From positions 64,162-127,836 of the forward strand of contig MNCI01003606.1 in assembly GCA_015680685.1 (NCBI GenBank): a stretch of DNA of 63,675 nt, given 5' to 3'. Shown here one piece after another: positions 56,614-63,675 of this stretch (positions are counted from its first letter, which is position 1; the number at the start of each line of letters is the position of its first letter). Source of the DNA: Gnetum montanum. Taxonomy: Eukaryota; Streptophyta; Gnetopsida; Gnetales; Gnetaceae. A model generated the notes under the pieces. The model was not told the origin of the DNA. It did no database searches and was given only the letters and a program-made list of their open reading frames with translations. Position numbers and translations under genes: made by a program.

Positions 56614-58020
56614 AGATGGAAACATATGATAAATGTTTCTAAATTTCCTCTTTGTAGAAGTGAAAACTCATTTTTTCATGTTTTTTAAAGCAACTTGTTG
56701 GTTAGCATGTTTGGAAATGCACATACAGAATTTGTAACTTTTTAAACTAAACATTAATGAAGTTATTTTTGGTGATAAGCTTGTTTTGTTTACTTTTGTT
56801 CTTTGCATTTGGAATTTTCTTTGACCACTTGTTCTCTACTCTATTTAGAAGCTTCAATGTATAATGATTTTCTAGCAGCAAAAGCATAACTATGACCTCT
56901 CTTTAGGAGCCAAATGCCATATTCTCAAAAATATTATTTTTTAGTTACAACTTCAGGCACAAAATCTCTCATTGAAGGGTAAAAAATTAATTTGTTTTGT
57001 ACAATATTAATTTCTTTTTATTTTGAATGCTCAAGGATAGGAAACCTTCAACTTTTGTTGCGATTTGTTCTTTATTTTTTTATTAATGTAGTCTTTTTCT
57101 TAAGGGAGTTTTCTCTTTCTCTTTATAAGAAATCCTTTAGTAAGAAGTAAAAATTTGTGAAGGTGCTTTTGAATAAGGGTAAGGCCTAATCCTTTTTCTA
57201 CTCTAAAGGTGGGATTTTTTAAGATTGGTTGTAAGTATCTCCACAAGTGTTGGGCTTTTTCTTTAAACTCTTTCTTTGACGATTTAATGTAACTTAATTT
57301 TTTAAAATATTATTATTCATTTCTTAAGGGTCTAATACCCCCAAGATGTAAACTAGGTTTCCTATAAAAAGTTAATTTTCTTAATTTTCTTTTTAAGGTT
57401 ATATACTTGAATAGACATCTTTGCAATTGAGGAGCTGTTAATTTCTATGTTACTATGAAGTTTCACCTCTCCTTAGTACTTATTATGTTATGTACTTTAA
57501 ACTTTTTTAATTATAAAAATTATTTTTGGGGTATAATACCTTCTATTAACAAAATGAAAAGTTTCAACCACCCATATTTGTATAAATTGAATTCACTGTA
57601 GACCATTGATGATTTTTGTAGTACTCCCAAATAACAAGTTAGTAAAACTTAAACCTACAAGCTCATAAGTAGATGCCCAGATGAACAACTTCTTGATAGA
57701 AAAAACCAAATATTTATTATGGATATATAACATCTAATATGAATATGTAGGAATAAAAATAAATATGTAAAATGTGTACTTGCACGACATAATTTACTTA
57801 TAATTGTTAATGCTAAGATAAAGAGATTTAATACATATGTAATAAAAACCTTTTTATTAAAATGTTACCTAGAACATTTGATAATTTTTTAATGATTTCA
57901 AAACTCATAGCACATGTATTTTTCCCATCCAATAGATCTAAAGGATTACAAACTTATTGAAACTCAATTTGAAATTTATTGAACTATAGAATATTATAAT
58001 TTTACATGATATTAATTCAT
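56614..58020. other. AT-rich stretch between element B and the NLR relic
   Basis: No ORF, LTR or RNA recognised. It may contain the 3' flank of the NLR gene. Long T-rich tracts (56940-57330) are the only visible feature. Confidence 0.6.
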
Positions 58021-58713
58021 TTAATGTATTATGCATTTTGGTTTTGCAGGTTTACTTTCCAATTTCTCCCATCTTTGAATTAGGTGGGAAGAGCCTCTCA
58101 CATCGATGACTTTAAGCGATCTCATTTGAAGGAACACGTTCATCCACTTGGCTTCCACTTTAGGGCATTTGACAACTTCCAGAGTCTCTAAAGCGAACAA
58201 GTGGAATGATGTACCGAGGTTCACTAAATTGCTGCATCCATTTAACTGTAGATACTTTAAAGATGGCAAGTTTTCAAAACCTCCGGGGATCTCCTTTAAA
58301 CCTCTACACTCGGATATGGGTAAATTCTCCAGAGATGATAGCTGCTGAAGAGTAGATGGAAATTCCGTGAACTCTTGACACTCATGTAACGATATAGATA
58401 ATAATGAAGCACACTATCCCAGACTGGGTGGGAGTTGCGTGCTTGATTTCGACAAGACAAGTCGTCTAACATGCGGCAACAAATGCAACTCATCTGGTAA
58501 GTGCCTGAAACGTTGACATGTACACAGTGAAAGTTCTTTCAGGGATTTCAGTTTTGATAAAAGCCCCTCTGACGGATATCTTTGAATGCTCAGTGTCTCC
58601 AGCTGACACAACGCCGAATCATCTTCTTCCGAAAGGGTATGAAGAAATAGCTGGGCAATAGGTTCCACTTTTGGAGGAAATCGAAGAAATACAATTCTAA
58701 GAGAGCCTGGCAT
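58021..58713 (-). pseudogene. NLR relic: leucine-rich repeat exon
   Basis: Frame from 58713 (MPGSLRIVFLRFPPKVEP) through LRRs with the LxxLxxLxLxxC pattern (LKSLKELSLCTCQRFRHLP, LPSLKYLQLNGCSNLVNLG, LFALETLEVVKCPKV) to KCIIH-stop at 58021-58023. One TAG at 58414-58416 interrupts an otherwise open frame; both sides continue the LRR pattern in the same frame. The acceptor TGCGTTCAG precedes 58713. Confidence 0.88.
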
Positions 58714-58802
58714 CTGAACGCATCAAATCATACCAAAGTATACATATATCTAAAAAAGGCTTGGAGTATTAAAATAAATAAGTATTGAAATAAATATCTC
58801 AC

Positions 58803-59080
58803 GGCCTGGCTCGCCCACCGATCTTGTGGAGGTAGACACTGTTGCTTGGACGGTAATCTAATCTTCTCAACGATACCAGCCCACTCGTATCAAAGGGAAG
58901 TTCCGGCCAGGGGGACTCCCAGACTAAAAGTTTGGAAAAAGTGGATTTGCATTTCCCTGTAACTGTTATTTCATTGACCATGGATGCAGGGAGGGTATCC
59001 AACTTCCACCCAGGCAATTCCAACATGTTTCCTTCCACCCTCTCCTGAAGATAAATGCCTTTCAACTGACAAAGCATATC
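58803..59080 (-). pseudogene. NLR relic: first LRR exon
   Basis: Between acceptor ATGCAG (59081-59086) and donor GTGAGA (58797-58802). The frame reads DMLCQLKGIYLQERVEGNML and LVWESPWPELPFDTSGLVSL. Joining it directly to the next exon shifts the reading frame. An alternative donor at ATCG/GTGGGC with an acceptor at CCAG/GCTCTC would keep it, so the exon border is unsettled. Confidence 0.75.
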
Positions 59081-59409
59081 CTGCATTTCATTCATGTTCC
59101 ATTTTTATCACATAATAATATAACAATGATGCTATACCCCAAATTAGTATTCAACTGAAAGTCTGAAACTACATGGAAGCGTGGCGCCTGTAACTGAGCT
59201 ATTCTGAGAAAAGGTTTCTATTAAGAAGATGGAAGCCTTTAAGCCTGCCTCCGTTATAAATTTGTGACGATGAGTGTTACGTTTTGTGAGGGGCCCTTGC
59301 CACCGCAGTTACCATTTTCTATTAAAATGGGGAAAAACAGTAAAAAAGCAAAGGCACCAATCGTTATGATCATGTACTGCTAACTAAAACGAGAAGGGCA
59401 TAAACATAC

Positions 59410-60054
59410 CGGATTATTGCAATGTTGCATCAACACCCACCATTTCTGTTAGCAAGGGAACTCCCCTACATATTCTGATAATGTATTGCATGTCGTCTGC
59501 ATTTATCTCTGTGGTACGATTGCTCAGTTGTGTTTTTAGAAGACGTGTGGCATCATCCTCTGGCAATGATGTAACATCATACTGCTTAATGGCACTACGA
59601 TCAGAAATATCCAGCCCATCACGTATTATCTCATCCCTAGCAGTGAGAAGCAACCTAAGCTTCTTGCTCCTGTCCAGATTATTGGAAAGCAGCTTTGCAA
59701 GTTCCTCTAACCTTAGAACATTGTCTGCATAAATAAAACATGGTTTAACTTGAAACTGGTCCATATGAGCAGTCTGGCCTTGAGAGTACGATGGTGGCTT
59801 TCTGTAATTTCTCTCGGCGTTTGTAATGTCATCTAGTATTGTTTGCTGCGCCTTTGTTATGTTAGCCCAACTACGAATGGATTCGAACAGGCAAACTTTG
59901 GAAAAGCCAAAGGCGTCGGCTAAGTTGTCAATGCTTACGTACACGACATCCGCAAGGGTGGTTTTTCCAATCCCGCCAAACCCGTGTACAATGACAGGCA
60001 CCACATTAAATTCTAGCATCTCCACTATTTGCTCCACTGAATTCTTGATTCCCA
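59410..60054 (-). pseudogene. NLR relic: NB-ARC exon lacking the ARC2 part
   Basis: Contains the P-loop GFGGIGKTTLA, a kinase-2-like CFIYADNV, RNBS-B-like LRLLLTARDE, RNBS-C-like YDVTSLPEDDATRLL and the GLPL box as CRGVPLLTEMVG. It then ends in a TAA (59414-59416) two codons before a donor GTATGT. No winged-helix region, RNBS-D or MHD motif is found before the LRR exon; the 330-base gap to it has none in any frame. The usual NLR switch is therefore incomplete. The acceptor at 60055-60057 is TTATTCAG. Confidence 0.9.
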
Positions 60055-60153
60055 CTGAATAACACAAAATCAATGGATTATGCCACTTGGATTCCTGGAC
60101 AAACATTTTGAAAAGATGCAGAAAGTTTAGAATGGTTGAAATGAGGGCTTTAC

Positions 60154-60311
60154 CTGCATTAGAGGGGTACAGCTTCTGTCTTGGAAATTGTATGCCCCGG
60201 TTGGCATCGTAAACACAGATGATGCCCTGTAGCATCAAATGTGTGTACATCTTGTTTAACTCCGGCCGAAGACTCTGTAAACGTTGCATATGGACGGCTG
60301 CACCTAAAAAT
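60154..60311 (-). pseudogene. NLR relic: exon before NB-ARC
   Basis: Between acceptor ACTTTGCAG (60312-60320) and donor GCAG/GTAAAG (intron 60055-60153, 99 bases). Joining to the next exon keeps the frame (...YPSNA then VGIKNSVEQ...). FLGAAVHMQRLQSLRPELNK is probably the linker between the N-terminal domain and NB-ARC. Confidence 0.8.
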
Positions 60312-60469
60312 CTGCAAAGTTATTTAAAAATGAATTAAGTGTATATATAAATAGCACCTTTTGTTTTTCACTTCTTTGTGCTTAAATTTTAAAACAGGAA
60401 ACTAGAAAAGAGAAACTATTTCTACTTACTTAGACCAAAAACATGAATTAGAATGAAAAAAACACTAGT

Positions 60470-60628
60470 ACTCCATGAATCACTAATGTGAGTGCTTCTT
60501 CCATGATGCCTGCCATGTTTTGTTGGAGTCTTGGTCATTTCTTTAGTTCCTTTAGATATGTAGTCAGCTTCACCATCTCCTCTAGCAGATCAAGGCACTC
60601 TACTTTATTAGATGAGATGGTATCAAAT
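60470..60628 (-). pseudogene. possible N-terminal helical exon of the NLR relic
   Basis: The minus strand frame after CTAAATAG reads FDTISSNKVECLDLLEEMVK, then LTTYLKELKK, one TGA, and PRLQQNMAGIMEEALTLVIHG. The helical, Leu-rich pattern resembles the RPW8/CC-type N-terminus found in some NLRs, and it lies in the right place and strand. I am not certain of the family. Confidence 0.45.
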
Positions 60629-61217
60629 CTATTTAGAAAGAAGCAACAAATCCAGCTGCTACTCAATGAGATTTTCCAATTCCTTCCAGAGCCATTTTGG
60701 CTACATTTATTAGTAAATCCCCTTGCCCACTTGATAATGACCTAGGCTGTTACTCCCAAAACACAATTATACATTGCTACCAACATTCTAGTCTTAAGAA
60801 CATGAATAGAAGAGACGAACAGGACATAAAACTAACCAAGCAAAAATTTGAACTCTTAAAAAGCTTATACTAATTTGTAACGTAATATTCTTCAGTTAAC
60901 CAAAAAAAATAGTTATCTCAAACAAAGTTATTACATTTTATCTATAAAATATTAAAAATTAATACCCATAAAAAATAGGTAATTGATAAATGAGACTTTA
61001 GCATGATGCATTAGGCATTTAGCCATATATAATATTATGATAAATTAAGTATGTTTACAGAATTGATAGTAGCAATGTAAATGCTTTATTAAGAAGTCAT
61101 CATTGAACTTAAAACAAGGAGTCAAGGATAATTTTCAGCTATAAAGAATAATTAGATAGCCAACTCCATTTTGTTAAGATAAGGCTAGGACAAGGATGAT
61201 GATGAAGCAACATTAGA
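60629..61217. other. stretch without recognisable gene
   Basis: AT-rich sequence between the NLR relic and the LINE relic; possibly the 5' part of the NLR gene or the start of the LINE. Nothing further can be supported. Confidence 0.5.
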
Positions 61218-61813
61218 GTGAAGCAAGGATGCCCTTTATCCCTAACTTTCTTTGATTTGATGAGTCTCATGATTGTATTTGCATGAAAACTATAAACATG
61301 TTAACAAGATGACACTACCTATATTTCTCCTTTCATGAAGGTATACAAAATATGTTGCAAATTGTACAAATTTTTTTTGTGAAGTAGATAACTAAGACTC
61401 TACATGTAAGTAGAAACAAATGCAAAACATTAGGATTATGGTTTTAGAAGATAAGAAAACAAAATTTTTTAAGCTATCATTTATCCTATGGTGGTGTATA
61501 AGTGTGTTATTTGGAAAAGGTTTTAGTGCACAAAATTGGCAAGCTATTGAAAGGGTGCAAAAACTATTTTTATTAAATGAACTAAAGGTAAAGACACAAT
61601 ATCCTTTTCCTATGCTATATTTGTAATGTGACTTACTCTCCATAGAAATTGAATCTCTTTGTTAATTCATTAGCTATATTTAAAATTTAACAAAATTTGA
61701 GCAAACCAAATTTTAGTTATGGACTTATGGTCAAATGCAAAAGGCATTAAAAAAATTTAGTGGGAGTACATTAAAGGTAATCAACTACATTTATAAGTTT
61801 TCTATTTTACAAT
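61218..61813 (+). pseudogene. LINE-like reverse transcriptase relic
   Basis: VKQGCPLSLTFFDL at 61218 matches the non-LTR RT motif (xQGCPLSPxLF), with QDDTTY (about 61305) where YADD is expected. Further on, GFSAQNWQAIERVQKLFL and VKTQYPFPMLYL (61519-61625), then LSIEIESL, follow the C-terminal pattern of plant LINE-type proteins (WxxIExxQKxFL...PYxxLLL...LPIEIxAL). Frames change several times and stops are present. Element 5 cuts it at 61814. Confidence 0.65.
61809..61813. other. likely target-site base block before element 5
   Basis: ACAAT is the 5-bp sequence that should reappear after the 3' LTR of element 5, beyond the window. Confidence 0.5.
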
Positions 61814-62591
61814 TGATGAGATGTGATATCGCATGGGCCGCGATATCGCGGTGCACCACCAAGTCTATAAATAAGAGGCGGCTCTCCCTTGTTTCTCATC
61901 CTAGGCTTAGACCATAGTGAAACTGTAGCAATTTTTCCACTCCAGAGATAGAATATTTTCCATGTGTCCACAGTAGGAACTCCAAAGTGAATGGATCTTT
62001 ATTCGAGCAAACATTGTACCTGAACACAAGTTTGTGTATGGAAATAAAGACAAACTTTTTGGATAAACCTTGTAGTGCATGGAATAGGCTAATTAGGATT
62101 TTATTTATTGTTATTTACTGTTTACCATTTACATGCTATATTAGTCATTAATTCTCTCTCAACCCTTCTCTCCTAATTAAGTGCCTTAGTACGACCGCTT
62201 CGAGCACGTGCATTACACGTGGTGATCCCAGCAATGACTAGCATTTGGTAACCACGGTTGCATTGGTTCAGGGTGTGAATGATAAGTGGGAATGGATGCT
62301 GACGCTAGGTTAATTCAGACTTAGTTAGTTAGTTAAAGTTAGTAATTAGCCTCTTCAACCTTTCACCTTGTTAGCATAGGAGATAAAACAGAAAAGACAT
62401 AAAAATCATATACCTTAGACTTACTTAACCATACACTATGAAAAATACAAGTAAGTTTGGGAAGACAATGAATAATTAACCTTAAGTGTTCCATGAGGTG
62501 TGTAGGCACTTAGTCTACAGAGTTCGACCGGATTGCGCGTGTTACGCTTGTATTCGTATGGTTGAGTGTAGGGGCACCTCGCCACTCATCA
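61814..62591 (+). repeat. 5' LTR of element 5
   Basis: 778 bases, TGATGAGATG to CACTCATCA. TATAAATAA at 61866-61874 and AATAAAG near 62043. Same U3 subfamily (GATATCGC) as LTR1 with fewer palindromes (two against about six). Confidence 0.93.
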
Positions 62592-62592
62592 T

Positions 62593-62610
62593 TGGCACCG
62601 TTGCCGGGGA
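62593..62610 (+). other. tRNA-Asp primer-binding site of element 5
   Basis: TGGCACCGTTGCCGGGGA, one base from the complement of the plant tRNA-Asp(GUC) 3' end as I recall it. It begins two bases after the LTR end. A tRNA-Asp PBS is typical of Athila/Tat elements. Confidence 0.9.
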
Positions 62611-62733
62611 CTAAGTGTTTGTGCACTAAGTAGAACATAGGAGATCACTCACATCGTTGGGAGCTTAAAAAAACCTTAGGGTTAATCAAACGAAAATTAT
62701 ATAATGGTTAAATAGCACACCGAATAAGACATA

Positions 62734-63675
62734 ATGTCTTCTTCTTCTTCTCATAAGAGCAATACACCACCTAGGGATCATACAAAGAACAATCGGCAAT
62801 CTAAAACACATAACCAAAATCAGCCAACTCCTCAACAATACTGAGTGGTACATACCCATCCCGATGAGTATATACCAGATTTTACCTTTATCCTCCATCA
62901 AGATGAGCAGCTGGGATGGAGAGATCTGCAAGGTAACATAGTGTTACCTCTCGATCATGTAGTCCCCAACATGCTCGTCCGTGCTCTAGCACAGATAAGC
63001 ATGACAGAATTATACGCTGAATAGGTTGTGATAGATTTTGACATGAGGGATTACCATCTCACAGTAGTGCAACGTCTAAGGGACTTGCGACAGGAAAGCC
63101 AACATACACTGTTGAAGGGCAAAGGGGTCCCACACATCCTAAGTGAAATCAGAGATGGTGAACCACTTATAACAGGTTCTCTATCAAAAGATGTTCCCCC
63201 TCCTAATGAAATTGAGGAGGTGGTGTATCAGAACCTATGCTCCACGATACATAACCCTGGTTCTAATCCTCGTGAACACTAGCTGTTCACTGAGGAAACA
63301 ACAACATATAACAAGGATAGGCACTCAGATCGTCATCACGATTAGGGCCGAAGCCACAGAAGAGAAGGTAAGGAACATCGTCATGGCGATGGTTCTCCTT
63401 CTTCTTCCCCTTCTTCACATCATTCACCCTCTCCTTCCACATTTGGGCACAGTCATAGAGAGCATAACGGTGAGGATAGAGGTAGACAAAATGAGAGACC
63501 TCGATGAGAGAGTTGAGAGGGAGGACAAGGGCATGAATGAAGGGAAAGTAGGGAACAACGAAGACATCATAGACGTCATGAAAGAGATGATCATGACAAA
63601 CCCCTACTTGCCACCCGAAGCATGCTAAATATCATAGAGGCTATAAGAATACCAACAAGGAATTTAAAAGATAGT
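62734..63675 (+). pseudogene. gag: gag of element 5 (partial)
   Basis: ATG at 62734 (MSSSSSSHKSNTPP). The same frame runs to the window end with seven in-frame stops (62842, 63022, 63280, 63343, 63505, 63514, 63535), all explainable by transitions. The N-terminal block DFTFILHQDEQLGWRDLQGN (about 62878) is shared with elements 4 and B. An Arg/His/Ser-rich region (63345-63560, HRREGKEHRHGDG, SSSPSSHHSPSPST) follows. At the end LNIIEAIRIPTRNLKD matches the lead-in to the capsid region of element 4 (22250-22300). Confidence 0.85.

Larger units (their letters stand above)
61814..63675 (+). mobile_element. Tat-lineage retrotransposon, element 5 (5' part)
   Basis: 5' LTR, nearly intact PBS, leader and most of the first half of gag; the window ends in gag. 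Well-kept PBS and CpG-rich U3 suggest it is the youngest copy here. Confidence 0.92.

Noticed and set aside
1-63675. tRNA, rRNA or organellar DNA inserts
   Set aside because: The only tRNA-like signals are primer-binding sites of retrotransposons; no cloverleaf, rRNA or plastid segment was recognised.

Overview
The window looks like intergenic DNA from a seed plant with a very large, repeat-rich genome. A gymnosperm (conifer-like) is the best guess, from the nested Ty3/gypsy Tat-lineage retrotransposons, the low GC and the style of the one host resistance-gene relic. The species cannot be named from sequence alone. No intact protein-coding gene was found. Almost everything is LTR retrotransposon, decayed mostly by C-to-T type changes that make in-frame TAG, TAA and TGA.

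Layout. 1-4820 is the 3' part of Tat element 1 (+). It sits in an older relative (element 2) whose tail and LTR lie at 4821-5994. 5995-7600 is AT-rich and holds a possible copia PBS and LTR end. About 7600-15785 is Tat element 3 (+), with gag, PR, RT, RNase H, INT and ORF2. It is broken at 9915-10123 by a GC-rich foreign-looking segment next to an N, and its 3' LTR is cut off. 15786-20405 is a Ty1/copia element (-). 20410-32296 is Tat element 4 (+), with both LTRs. About 33950-56613 is Tat element B (-), about 13 kb once two insertions are discounted. One insertion is element A (35491-44169, TSD GTGCA), which has gag and ORF2 but no pol. The other is a solo LTR (53969-54722, TSD AGGTT). 58021-60628 is a broken NLR resistance gene (-). 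61218-61813 is a LINE-like RT relic, interrupted by Tat element 5 (+, 61814 to window end), the best-preserved copy, with an almost perfect tRNA-Asp primer-binding site.

Most interesting signal. The Tat elements share an extra ORF (ORF2, about 2.6-2.8 kb) between integrase and the 3' LTR. It has a region resembling the 'putative plant transposon protein' family and a coiled-coil tail, and ends in PRT(M/I)-stop in the two copies whose end I could read. In all five copies with a visible ORF2 start, the ATG directly follows a splice-acceptor-like AG. In elements 4, A and B a block about 0.45-0.65 kb upstream of ORF2 carries the same subfamily-specific motif as that element's own LTR U3; in 4 and B it is followed by a TATA box. 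LTR subfamilies keep a related body (TATA, AATAAA, 3' end) but carry entirely different U3 motif arrays. PPT-like CATGGGGG tracts recur at the end of pol and before ORF2. Together these suggest a second, internally controlled transcription unit for ORF2 whose promoter co-varies with the LTR promoter. This is a hypothesis from reading by eye; no alignment or search was run.
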